A stretch of 64,000 bases of DNA, from the NCBI GenBank assembly GCA_030141605.1, contig JAQGDQ010000100.1:246001-310000 (forward strand), written 5' to 3'. Source of the stretch: Tubiluchus corallicola (lineage: Eukaryota > Priapulida > Priapulimorpha > Priapulimorphida > Tubiluchidae). The notes below the pieces were generated by a model that made no database searches, was not told where the DNA came from, and was given only the letters and a program-made list of their open reading frames with translations. How positions within the stretch are numbered: position 1 is the stretch's first letter; each line of letters starts with the position of its first letter. Shown in pieces: positions 1-19,600 of the stretch. The position numbers were made by a program, and so were the translations under genes.

Positions 1-934
1 AGGAAGTGTTCGGTGACCATCTTAAATTGTTTTCTGATGAAGCCAGTTACAAAAATTAACTCTGATTTCATCTAAACACTCACTAAAAATTTTCTTCTTC
101 ACCTTTGACCTAAAGTGTTCTTTTTATGAAGACAATAATCTCAACCCTTATTTCTTTATCCTTTATCCTTATTCTTTATCCGTCCATCGTTCCCTTTAAA
201 AATGCTAGTTGTGTACAGTCTTTGTGCCTTGCATACTGGATACGATCATTTTTCTTTTTTAATGTAATATGTAGTTTAAAAAAGAATAGCCTATTTATAT
301 TGAGATTATTGAGCTAATTTATTCAGATTGATTGTACAGACTTAGTGCTTGCTATTGAATTCACCCTAATTAATCATTAATATTGTTGCTATTAAGATAG
401 CATTTTGAATGAAGAAAAAATGAGACAGATTACATTCGGTTATTTTTTCGAAATAAATTGCAAATTTGATAAAATTGATCTGTTTGAACTTGAAAAGTGA
501 AATTTACATTCCATTCTAACTTGCTTAAAAATTGATAATGAAAACAACATCCACATGGAGTCAGTAAGTCTATGGCACTGCTTGCTCAATACGAATACAT
601 TAAATTATCACTCTAGACTTAAATTTTTTATTTATTTGAAATATTTTTAAATTAAAAATCAATATATCTACTAGTGTGCGGGCTTCTATTTCAGTTAAGG
701 AATTAGTGATGTTCTTTTGAAATGAAATTGACTCTCACATTATGTAAATACATTCCATTGTTTCTTATGAAGGGGCCATTCCACATCACTCTCCTCATTT
801 CTAATCTCTGTTGTTTTTATACTGCATTATCAAATACGTAGAGTTACAAACCAACTTGAAATTTTTGAAGACAGTTAAAAAAGTAGTTTACTATAGATTG
901 CATTCTAATGTTGATTATGTTTGGCTTTTTCCAG
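1..934. other. AT-rich sequence upstream of the AF9/ENL coding exons
   Basis: I see no supportable gene, RNA or repeat here. The short open frames are AT-rich chance frames with no family resemblance. A polypyrimidine tract followed by an AG at 933-934 could be the acceptor of the exon carrying the AF9/ENL start codon, so this stretch may be intron between a non-coding first exon lying off the window and that exon. Confidence 0.4.
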
Positions 935-995
935 TGTATATAATGGTATTACGATATCATAGTATTATCTAAAGAAGGCATAAAGAAAGACAGAC

Positions 996-7820
<6,825 letters not shown>

Positions 7821-10435
7821 TTGGCAGTGCATGCTATTTTGGTCATAAAATGTACAATATTGCATAAGCTTAGATTAACTATTTCTAATTATATTGCAGT
7901 TTCTTCTGTAGGTAGCAGACAGATTTCGCCCTAAACACAACATTCACTGCTTGTGTTTTATCATTAACCTGTAGTTAACTATTTCTAATTATTTCACCTA
8001 AAGTAGAGTGAAACAAATACTCAGTTTACGGCAGCTAAAAAACAATAGCCACAAGTGATATTAAGATTGTTTTTCATAATTAGGTTATTCGATTTTGTGC
8101 AGGTTTTTTGTCATTGTAAATAGGTAAGGGTGAGTTGGTGATGTTTTTGCTTCATATGAGTGTTGTTTTTGTTTGTAGTTTAATTGTTTTTCAGCATGCA
8201 TTATTGATTATTTAGATACCATGTCATAAAACGTCATCAGCTTTCATCTGTTGATATATTCAAAGTTTATTTGTTGAATATGAATCTTGTGAATAATGCA
8301 CCATCTGCAGGTATCAAACACATTTTAACGATGCTGCCTTAACTTATACGTGATGTTGTTATAGTGAATCCTTGGTCAAATATTTACTGCTTTTATATGA
8401 TTATCTGATATCTTGCTTCATGTAAGCGTTGCATTGTGCAGTGCAGAAAAATGTAACAGCTTATGTTATACAATTACAGCACAGTTACTTAAAGTCTACG
8501 TACAAGAAGGTGTACAATGTAGTGTAAATCCGATGTGGTGTAATCGTCTTCATACCTTAGCTTATACTTACGCTGAAAGCATTTTCACTGGTAACTTTGG
8601 TGAGTGTACGTCCCTTGCAAGTGGCACTGATATGGTTTTCCCCTAATCAGTATAGTCAGCACGTGTCAGGGTAGCAGTTTTGGTCCAAAGACAGTAACTG
8701 AATTCTAAATTTCATTGACCTTTGTTTACAAATTTATCCTGGGAGGATTCCTTATAGCTTTCAATCAAGTGCCGTATCAGTTGTGACTAACCACTTTTGT
8801 GAGGTGGACTCAACTTATACACACATTTCTGTTATTTGATTATATGGTACTGACTACTGACAGTACCAAAAGTCCACGTTGTTGTTGCATTTACATTTTC
8901 CATGGTATGGTAGTAGCATATGCACCTTCCACAAAACATGTAATTGCATGGATTCTATCCATGAAAAACCCAAAGTGAAGAGAATAAGTCCTAGATCATG
9001 CATTTTTGCTTGTGCTGTAAACAGGACTATGCAATTGTTTTGGAGTAAGTGCTTGATTCCAAGTAAAATTGTTTATAGAAGTGACTTGGTTTGCCAAGTA
9101 TTCTAGATGCAGCACAGTTTTTTAAATTAAATGATTTCTTGTCGGAGTTTCAATTTTATGTTGTTAATACTGATGAAGGAGGCATGGTGGCTGGGTGGTT
9201 ATACTGCACTCCAGATGCATCTTCTTCAATAGTATCAATATTGCTATCATATGCATCAGTAGTCTAATATGTTCATTTCATTTATATTAATGAGTAATTT
9301 TTAATGGTTTTCACTGATGAAATGTGTATTATGTGGATCTTGTGCAAGTCAATAACTAGGATCATTTCAAGCCTATTTTGACTTTCAGATGTGCAACGTG
9401 TAGATGGCCTAAAATATTTTAAATCTACTGTGAAACAGAGACTCTGTTTTAATGCTGTACTGTTGTTATTGCACAGCTATTATCACATAGTACTAAATAT
9501 AGGGCCTAGTATGTCTGGTTAAGTTAATTATTATTATGTGTGTGTGTGTGTCTCGAACTGCTCTAAGAGCTTGTGATAATAAACAGTAAAAACTTAATTT
9601 ATAGTGGTAGTTGTAAGTATAGATTTTGGGAACCCTTGAAATAACCCTCATCTAATAATGTATACCCAGCTTGTGAAGTGTGTTTTGAGTTGCAAAAAGT
9701 TTTGATTTATTATAACTTTAATGACCAGGTTTTTGATGTTGTGATAATAAAAAAGTATTTTATGTGCAAGGACGCTGTAAAGTAGTATGATTTTTGTAAA
9801 ATTTGTTACTTTCCCATAATGAGTTCGAATTATATGATTTTTGATGCAGCCGACTCCAATGCCAGTATGGTAAGAATGTACTGTTAAAATGTGTACTCTA
9901 AAAGTGAATACATGTCCGCCAATTTAGAGCTGCTATAATTAATTTGCTATCAAAGCAGAAGTTTTTTGTAATTGAAGTTATAAAAGTTGTAGTTAGCAAG
10001 GAAACATTTTTTTGTAAAGGATTACACATGAGAAGCCTAAAGAAAGAAATGGATTTGTATGTAGTAATTCTGGATCCGGAAATTTCTAAGGAAATGTGCA
10101 GCAGTGCCAAGCATACATACAAAGACTCTCAGTAAACTTACGGAGTATGTTCTTAAAAGTAGTGATAAAAATGGATAAATATAGCCTTACGTTTCAGTCA
10201 TCCGTTTTACCTAAAGCGAGATAAATTAGACGTGACTGTGCATTAGAAAAGTATACATTAGAGTGTAAGTGTAGTTAAAACTTAGCACATACTTTGTAAA
10301 ACAGTGGGATAAAAATATCTTTCTTAATAATTAAAATATTCAAATAAAAAAATAGCCTACCTATAATTATAAAGTTACCAAAGAATATCAATATTTTTTC
10401 TTTTTTGTAATAATATTAACTTGTTAAAGAATTTC
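7821..10435 (+). other. AF9/ENL 3' UTR and intergenic spacer
   Basis: No further gene is recognisable. The 3' UTR of AF9/ENL must begin here. AATAAA signals at 9578-9583 and 9746-9751 are candidate polyadenylation sites and would imply a UTR of about 1.8-1.9 kb. A (TG)n run lies at 9538-9551. The open frames around 8413-9106 show no family features. Confidence 0.45.
9183..9225 (+). repeat. possible tRNA-derived SINE head
   Basis: GGTGGCTGGGTGGTTA resembles a tRNA A-box/D-arm and is followed by a short stem-like segment, but no convincing B box follows at the expected distance. It could be a decayed SINE 5' end. Weak call from one motif. Confidence 0.25.
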
Positions 10436-10439
10436 TTGT

Positions 10440-10674
10440 GAAGCGCAAACTCGGGGAGTCTGCTCGTTTCTCATTTGATTGGTAGTTGATTGGTGACGTC
10501 AGAGTACACAAACACATGACCGAAAAATGAACTTCGATTGTTTCCCTTCAGCTGATTGCGAGTTTGGCATGGATGCTGTTGCGACACATTTTTGAGTAGA
10601 AAACTAGTAAGCCATTAAGTCCGTGACAGTGTGGATATACTCGATTCATTACACACAAAGTCGATGCAGTCAAG
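10440..10674 (+). promoter_or_regulatory. candidate ACER promoter and non-coding first exon
   Basis: The region is richer in GC and CpG than its surroundings. Two ATTGG (inverted CCAAT) boxes at 10478-10482 and 10489-10493 lie 11 bp apart, the second directly abutting a perfect CRE palindrome TGACGTCA at 10494-10501. About 170 bp downstream, CAGTCAAG is followed by the donor gtaact (10675), which could splice to the acceptor tttttttcag at 13532, 84 bp before the ceramidase ATG. I infer a TATA-less promoter driving the ceramidase; the transcription start is not visible. Confidence 0.55.
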
Positions 10675-11450
10675 GTAACTAAGCGAAGTTTAACGATTTC
10701 TTGTTACTAACTGGCTGTTGAGGTTTCATAATTATTGTGTCTTTTAATTCATATCTGTAAGTACTACATTAAAGGACTAGGAGTAACTGTAAACTCAGGT
10801 TTTAGTGCACGAATGATGAAAGCGAGCCACAGTGTCACGTTTGTTGCAACCTCGCTTACTATTATGTAGCGCATAATGATGATTATGAATGCTGAATTTA
10901 TGAAGGAAAAAATACAGACTGATAGTAATTCATTGAACAATTTCGACAGTATTTGTAATAATCACACTCGAGTATGTTACATGCAAACAACTTACTCGAT
11001 AGAATGCCTAGGCATTTTATGGAAGGCCAAAACAAACAGCTAAGAGTCAAAAATAATTTCTTCTGCACTTTTTCTAGGTCTTCTACGTAATGCAAAAATA
11101 TTAGCAAAATGTGTAATTATTTTGTTTCGCATTATTTTACTTGGGCATTTTATAGAATACTGAATAAATTTTAGGTAATGTGACGGTAAGAAAATTGGTG
11201 AATAATTGTTCTGATGAAGTTTTTCCAAGCATCAATATAATGCCAATTTTATTATACAGAATGTGCGTAATAAGTCGAATTTTTTTGCATTTGCCAATTT
11301 GTGTGTTAAAATACGTAATTAGCATTCAAGTAAATGTTCAGGTTGCATGATTGTTTTATTCACAGCTGCTGCCTGCTGTAGAAATGTTGTATTTTTGGAT
11401 TCGGTACAAAGCGTCGGATTCTTAAAGCTTATGTTGTTGTTGGTATTGTA

Positions 11451-12224
11451 GGGTGCGGAGTATGCCACTAGCCGAAGTAGGACACTTCCGCTAAACGCAT
11501 GTGCTAAATTTGCAGAAAAGCAGTGTCGCACGTGGACAGGCCCAAGTAGGGCACTGGCGATTTCTGTCGATAATTATGACGTAATAAAACATGAAACTAA
11601 ATTTGTTTTAGAAAAAAAGTAACTTTATAATAATGATGGATAGTCCTTGACAGTTTACAAATGTATTTTTTACAATAATATCATCATTATTATTAGCTCC
11701 ATTAATGTCATCATAACACAGAACTAAGTATCTAATGCTTTAAGGAGAAAAACTATGCACACAGTTATTACAGACATAATTGCAAGTTTAAAAGTGAAAC
11801 TTTTATTTAGTAGAAAACAATTATTTGTTCAAGTGGTAGTGAAACAGATCACCTGTCTATAAAGAGAGACAAAATAAAAAATGATATACCTTAAGCAAAT
11901 GTTGGAATCGCCTAAAAAGCGGGTTTATTTCACTTCAAAAAGATTAATATCGAAGCCAAATTTAATATTGGCCGTTCTACTAGCTCAAAATGTGATTCTT
12001 TTAGTTTATCAGATGTATTAATATTCAACATGTATTGACGTTTTCAACTACAATTCTTAATTAAACAAGGACAATGGATGCTGCCAGTATGGTTAATAAC
12101 TCAGTTCATGACCAGTCTCTAGTGTCCTACTTGGGCAGCCCATGTACGACGCCTCTTTCTTCCTACTTGGGCTAGCCCACGTCTGCCAATTGTTCAACTT
12201 CAGGTAGTGACCTACTCCGCTCCC
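11451..12224. mobile_element. non-autonomous element with terminal and subterminal inverted repeats
   Basis: The left end (GGGTGCGGAGTATGCCACTA) and right end (TAGTGACCTACTCCGCTCCC) are imperfect inverted repeats. Inside, AAGTAGGACACTT and CCCAAGTAGGGCACT on the left face AGTGTCCTACTTGGGC and TTCCTACTTGGGC on the right, giving four copies of an AAGTAGG motif in mirrored order. There is no coding frame. I could not find a target-site duplication, so the exact ends and superfamily are open. It lies in the inferred 5' UTR intron of the ceramidase. Confidence 0.65.
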
Positions 12225-13616
12225 AACAGGTGTAATTGTCACATTTATCTTTGAAAACTTTCATAGGCCATGGTTTTCATTGTAGGAAACTGAAAGTTTG
12301 CATGAAGATACTATGGATCGTAGCCCAAACCGTAGTAGAGACTGCTTTTCACTTTCCCAATACAGCCATCAAATAATTGCACCTGTTACGTGTATCTGCC
12401 CAATATATTGTTACATTGTTGGGGTTTCTTTCATTCTAATGCATGAAGGGGGATCTGCTCAACAATGTGTATTCTAAAGTTTTACAAAAAAGAGACTTCC
12501 CATTATTTTCTTAAAAAATCAGTGAAAAAAAGACATGCCAGACTCAAGGACATTCGTATTTCCATCCTAGTTGTGTTTCATACAGGAGTGATGCAGAAAC
12601 ACCTTTAGAACTACTCCATGCTTAAAGTAAAAGAATGATTTTACACTGAATTAGAAAAGGACAGGTACATAAAGCAATGAACAATGTTTTCTAAGTGTCA
12701 AAAAATACCAGCAATTTATTTAGTCATGTAAATGACCTTAACATCAAGAAGTGTCTCATTATTATCTGTGTTGCATCATTGCATGATGTTATTGTTGTTT
12801 CAACAGCACCTGTACAAGAAGGAAATGCTGCTATATAGTGAACTGCTTTCAAAACATACTTTGTGATACACATAATACGGACTGTGGAACCCTAATTACT
12901 GTATCCTAAATCGGCTACTATATTATATTTACTTATTGCCACTCAGTTATATTTTTATTTTCCTTAAAAGCTTTTTTAGAATACCAATTAAACAATTGAC
13001 TCACATGTTTACCTGAACGCGTTGCTTAATTTAAAAAAATCGACAGAAGCTGTTTTATTGCATTCTGTACAATGCCTGGGTATTTTGTACTAAAAATCTA
13101 GGAAAGGTTTGATTTAACATGAATTATAATCATTTTAACTTTGCTAAAGCCACGTTACGCATTAGATGCAGATCCTAGCTGTTATACAAAAGCTCTAGGT
13201 AAACTGGGAAAATACTGCAGTAAAAACATTTATTTCACACTTTTCCGAAATGCACAGGTGTTTTTTGAAGTTCCTAGAAATTTTATAAAATGTCTAAATT
13301 TTACACGTTACCTGTAACATCTTTCTTTGTAAAAAATATAACTTATAGCAAAATCCAGATGTTACATGCTGCACATTGACATTATTGTACAGGTACTTGA
13401 AAACTGTTTGTCTAATATACTGTTAGTAATATGTATCTGGATTATGTCAATTATATTTTTACATAGGTTTATAAATTGCCTTAAATTTAATGTGATTACA
13501 AGACATTATGTCACTACATGTATTTTTTTCAGGTGTCTGTCGTAGAAAACCCAGTTGAAATTCATGCTGGTCAAAAACTTATTTAATGTTAATTTAAAAA
13601 AGCTAAAAGGAAAAAG

Positions 13617-16600
13617 ATGTTCCAGCATTTAGCTCGGGGAAGCTCGGATATTGACTGGTGTGAAGCCAACTACGATATCACGCCAGGAATTGCTGAATTT
13701 TATAATACAGTATGTTGTATATACTACATTTGTAAAATGTTGAATTTTTATAAACAATTATTAATTTTGCACTTTTGTCAAAGATTTGCACATTTTTAAA
13801 CTTTATGCTTTATGGGTTCACGAGTTGTAGTCATGAATTTTTACCTTGAGCGTAGGGTATCATCCGTGTCACGCATGAAGACTTGCAAAGTTCTGGCCTA
13901 TAAAATTCTCTCTAGCTGCATTCAGCTTGAAGAATTTTAACTATATTAATGTCATGCTGTGAGCCAATTTTTCCCTGCTGTGAATCACTAAATTTGACTT
14001 AATTATTAGTGTTCTAAGCATTTGGCTTAATCTCATTGACTCTTTGTAATGCTTGTACACCTATATATACTTGTTCAATGTAACTTTGTCTAGATGGTCG
14101 CCGTATTATATATCACAACATACTGTATTAACCACTTAATCAGTAATTAAATGGTTCAAATGATTTTGTATTGTTTGTTTCAGATTAGCAATGTGTTATT
14201 CTTTATCATACCTCCATTTCTAATATACTTGTTTCAACAGTATGCGTGCCAAGTTACCAAAGGTATGCAACTAATTCTGTATAACAATGTACAACAAATT
14301 TTAAGCTGTCTTTTTTATAACCCGTTAACTTCATTCTTTATGAAATGAATACAATTAAGGAAAACTCTCTAAATTAAAAAAATAATGTTTCAAACTACAG
14401 CTGTACATTATTTTCAGAAAGAAAGGAAAAAGATCACATAAGTAATAATATTTTTTAGATGTTTTTTTATATTATTGACACATAAAGATATACTAAAAAC
14501 GGATACAATCTCACTGGAAAAAACACAGAAGACTAGTAAATAAAAATAGCTATAGAGGAAAAACACAGCAATGTAAAATCACTGGCCTGCACAGAGAACT
14601 TGTAGTGGTGAGTCGCAGTATAATCTTATGAGATATGTCAGCATAAGCTCTGAGTCCTTGTTAATATCTCGTAAGTTTTTGCTGTATCTCACTTAAGTCT
14701 GTGGTTCACACCTTGTATATCTGTATTTGATGCATCTAATAAATATTAAGTAGTAATGTATTTTATAGTTTCCTAATGTCAAGTTAAAATGCCTCTAAAG
14801 GCATTTTTGTATACTGTTGCAAAGCATTTTAGATCCTCTTTTCAGTGGTGAATTAAAAAACACCGCAAGGTGGAATGGGGAGTATTGTCTCTTACTAGAG
14901 TTACATGGCATTTAGGTAGAGCTGGAAGTCAATACATGGGTCTTTCTGCAACAGAAATTGCAGTTTTTCAATATTCGTGGTAGTACACTGAACAGTTTTA
15001 TTTTAACATATTGAATGAAATCATGCAATTACGCCATCACTCGCATATCTTGGTGTGTTCAGGAGCGCAGTTGCTTGACTGCTGCTACAACCTCTCATGT
15101 CTTGTTCATTAAAATTTAATCATAACAAATGGTTCAATTTTGTAAGTGCATGTTGAGTCCATATGAGCCAGTAGTCATTTGTGCACCTCCACTGAAACCG
15201 CTGATGAACCTTATTAATTATTTCTTAATCATATAATCCAATCTGCTGTAGAGCAACTGTGACTCTAGAAGGTGTTTTGTGTTGATGAACATAGAAATTA
15301 CAAAATAAACTATAGCAAAGAATCTTGCTTCAGTGAATGTTTATTTTCAGAATTTAGTGTTTACGAAATGAACAGCTAAGCAGAACCTCAAAAAATTTCG
15401 GGATGGTCAGTGTGCCAAGGACACACATACATTATACATGTATCTGCTAATTAGTGGCTGATAAATTTTTGAACAGTATTGAGCGTACTTTGTAATAAAT
15501 AATTAAGATTGTATCTTCTGTTTTGGCTGTTTGCACATGATTTACTTCTAGTCATAACCATTTATGTCTGACCATAAAAATATATATTAATAATAAATAC
15601 AAATTAATATTAATGAATGTTTCACAGAATAAATTTACAACATTACAACAAATATACTATATCTTACATTGTGTAATTATGCCTGTTGTGTTTACTATGT
15701 ATATTACAGACTATACAACTAAAGCCGTTCTTAGGATCTACTAATTAATTTTCTTTCCTATATTTTCTAACATTCTTCAAAGGGCAGCTGTTGTTTTTCT
15801 TTGTACCTCTTTGTTTTTTCAGTGTAAATTCACAACAATCAAACAACATTTAATTTCCTTCTTTTAAGCATTCAATCATTTTGTTGTATTGTTAATTATA
15901 ATTTGGCATTTGCCGCATTTATTAACATTTAGAAGTCTATCTAGTTCAACTGATGTTTGACTAAGTGCGAAACATTTCTAGGACCAGAATTTTGGCCCCG
16001 ACCAGTTTTTTATTTGTTGTTGCAGTTGAACTGTGTGGATTGCAGTGTGTATGCAATCGCACACTAACTGTATGTGATAAATTTAATCTCATGGTGTCTA
16101 CTCCATATCTCAGTCATTTTGAGTTTCCTCCGCAGAACATGTTTGATCCAATTCCATCTCCTCCTAAGTTCTTCACTCACTGCATTCATTTGTGCCCTGT
16201 TTGTCATCTCCGCTCTTGCTTTCTAGCCCTGAGTATCCTTCTTAGCCACTTGAATTGGAATGCATAAAATTTGCACTCATCTGTCTTTGCCATCTTCCAC
16301 ACCTCTCTTCCATACATTAACACCATCTGACCAGCAATTTGAAATCTTTTATTTTGGTCCTCGCCCCAATGCACCTTGCTCTGTAGGTCTTGCTAAGTCT
16401 CTGTACACTGCCTTTGCCTTGCTCAGCCTTATTGTGTCCTATATTCCTCTGCTTATGTTTGACATCTCCAGTCCCAGACATACCATCTCTTCTACGTCCT
16501 CCGCGTCTTCCTCTCCCACTTCACTTTTTGGTGTTACATTTTGTGCTCAACTTCATTGTTTTACATTTACTGCCATTAAGTTTAAGTCCTACTCACTCTG

Positions 16601-19600
16601 CTTCCTTTTTAGGCCTTTTAGTCTTCAGGTGCATGTATTCAAATTGCATTGAGATCATTGCTATATTATTGGATTACGCTTTCATCTTATTCCCATTCTC
16701 TTGTTGTCCACCACACTCATATCATAGTCAATTGCCACAATGAATTGGAAATCTGTCGATGTACACATACTGCTTGACCTCTGTCCTCAGTCCAAACCAC
16801 TATGATGTCTCCTCCTCATTGATCACTGTGCACTTAAAACTGCCTTGTTTGCTTAATCATCTTTCTCATCTTTTCTAATACTCCATAGGCCTCTAGAATC
16901 TTCCACAAACTGTCTCTATGAATTAAATGAAATGCCTTCTTTTCTTGAAGTCCACGAAATGTAGGTATATGGAAGCATTCATTCTTTTGCCTGTTCTGTT
17001 ATATTCCTTAGAATGAGGATCTGATTGCATGTGCTACTCTTCACTCTGAGTCCTGATTGTTTTTCCCCATCTTCTTTCCTGGTTGGAAAACTCGTATCCA
17101 TCTCTGTCAATTGATTTCTCTGTTTACAGGTGTTCAGTTAATATGGATTCTGTTATTTGTTGTTGGTTTGGGCTCTGCATATTTTCATGCTACATTAAGT
17201 CTGTTTGGACAACTTCTTGATGAATTAGCGATTCTGTGGGTGATAATGGCAGCCTTTTCCCTATGGTTTCCCAAGCGAATGTTGCCTTCATGGTTTGCAG
17301 CAAGCAGGTAATACTTATTTTTTGTGCTTTGCTTAGCCTTTGATGTAGCTTAGCCTTGCATGTATTATTTATTAGAGGAGAGGTCCCATTTCACCACAAG
17401 AAACTTGACGATAGTTGCTCAGTTAATATACACTTTGGTGAATCCAGACACAAACCACTTTTGGTCAGAACTGAAACAGTTTGCTTTCAAAGGGTTTGGT
17501 TTGCTGTTTATGCAGCAGAAGACTGCATTTAGACCGAGAATTTAGATGACAGTCAAATTCAAAAACGTTAGATATTTATAACTTGATTTGCATGTTTTCT
17601 GCAGTGGGAATGTACATTAGAAGGAGCCCACGGGTCCTGTCTTGGTTCACACTAGAATTGCTAATGTTAATGTATGGCGTGTTCAGATGTAGAGATGTCT
17701 CTTGCAACTTGTTGCGCAACTTCTCTCTGAGCGTAAACTTGCAGCATGTGAACAGTTTGGCAACTTCTCTCGCAACTTATTGCAACGTGTGAACGGCTTG
17801 GCAACTTCTCTTGAAATTTGTTGCAACTTGTGAATGGCTTGGCAACCTCTCTCAGAGAGAAGTTGCGCAACAAGTTGCGAGAGAAGTCTCTACGTCTGAA
17901 CGTGCCATTACAGTAGTTAATTGTATGCAAGGTAGTATTTTATGTATGACTACTTCGCAAAATTAAATTAATACAATATAATAGTTATTGTAATTGTGCT
18001 AATGCTGCAATACACTCACCTGGCTAAGCTATGGCAGTACCTCCTAAGTTGTAAACTAGGTAGGTTAACCAAGTGATATAAGGCATTCAGTGGATTACTC
18101 AAATCGATGACCTGGCCTTGACTAATTGAATCCGTAAACAGGATTGTATGTATAGCAATCGGCAGAATCGAAAAAATTTTAAACACCAGTTAAGCTTATG
18201 CTTTTCGATTTTAAAAATTTGGTAGAATAGCATAAATTTTTGCAAACTCTTAATGTAATAATGTTACAAGAAATCTAAAACTTACTTTTTTTAAGCAAAG
18301 CCCTACCGTGACAATTTCACTTGTAAATTTTTATTATTAAATCATAACGCTTTGAGAGTTCTACTAGTTCTCATCATTTAGTAATGAAAAAAATTTATAA
18401 ATGCAGCCATAGCTCTTTATGTATTTCATTCTTGGTTGTAAAAAAATCATTACTAATAAAATTTACCCGTTTTCTTTTTTATACAGGAAGCGTTTTCATG
18501 TTCTTATATTTGTTCTGGGTTTGCTAGGCACTGCCCTTGCATGCATTAAGCCGGCAGTTAATGCATTTGTTCTCATGATATTTGGCATACCTAGCGTGTG
18601 GCTTTTGATTGGTGAAATTCAAAGGTAAGTCACTAAATATGACTATGTAAAGATTACAAAGCATTAAGTAGTATTTGTAAAACCTGCGATTGCTTAAGTA
18701 TTTCATTCTTCACTCGTGTCTGTGTAGTCTCACAACATAGTCGTTTCACTATAATTCATATGAATCAAGACTGTAATTCATCAGTCTTGTGAAAATTTTA
18801 GTGCTGTTTGTTAGGAAAAAACATGTCTGCCAACTCTCATGCACTGGGCTTGTGTAGCATCAAATTTCAGTTCACATGCATTCAGGAACTTTACACACAA
18901 GTTTGCAGATCATCTTGCTTTTGCCATCTGTAACAATTACAATACACTTAATAGTATTACTCTCAATAATACAGTAACGTTCATAGATCTCGTGATGTAT
19001 ATTACACTAAAGCGTTTTACAATTATTGAAAATTAAGCATTTATGTATTACTGAGCTTTTTTCGACTGTACAAAAGAACATATTTGTATGTAAATCACAG
19101 TGGATGGTCATAACAACATAAGGAAGCTTAACCAGCAGTTCCCAAAAATTACGTTACTTTTTTGATAATTTGATTTTGATACCCAAAAAAGCAAAAATTT
19201 CTGGGACATGATTTTCCTCTTGGACCCAGGCAGGGCGAGGTGATACCCGAATTTTCTATGTTTCATTTTTATATCAAATGTGAGGCAGGTTTGAAAACAT
19301 AATATCCTTGTTTAGATTAACAAACAAATTAAAAAATAAATTTTGTTATTTGAGTTAGTTTTGGATAGTAATAAATAAAAAGTGATTGATATGAGCACAA
19401 AACATTTCTTGGCCTTGCTGCCTTTACTGTCCAGGTCATTGCAAGTGTCATTTTTGTATGTCTGAAACTGTGATGTCATGGTGCCCTTTCACGTGATCTT
19501 GACTAGCTAATTTGGAATTTATTTTAAAAGGCATACAATCACAAAATGCAATCATATTTATCGCTATAAGAAGGCGTCATCATCTTTGCAGTTACATCTC

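Noticed and set aside
10489-10501. Bacterial-type operator or CRISPR-like palindromes
   Set aside because: The window is plainly animal DNA; no spaced identical repeats with unique spacers occur anywhere in it.
16260-16743. Hydrophobic frames on the + strand that look like membrane proteins
   Set aside because: They are antisense readings of the RTE-like LINE remnant, whose - strand frames carry reverse transcriptase landmarks.
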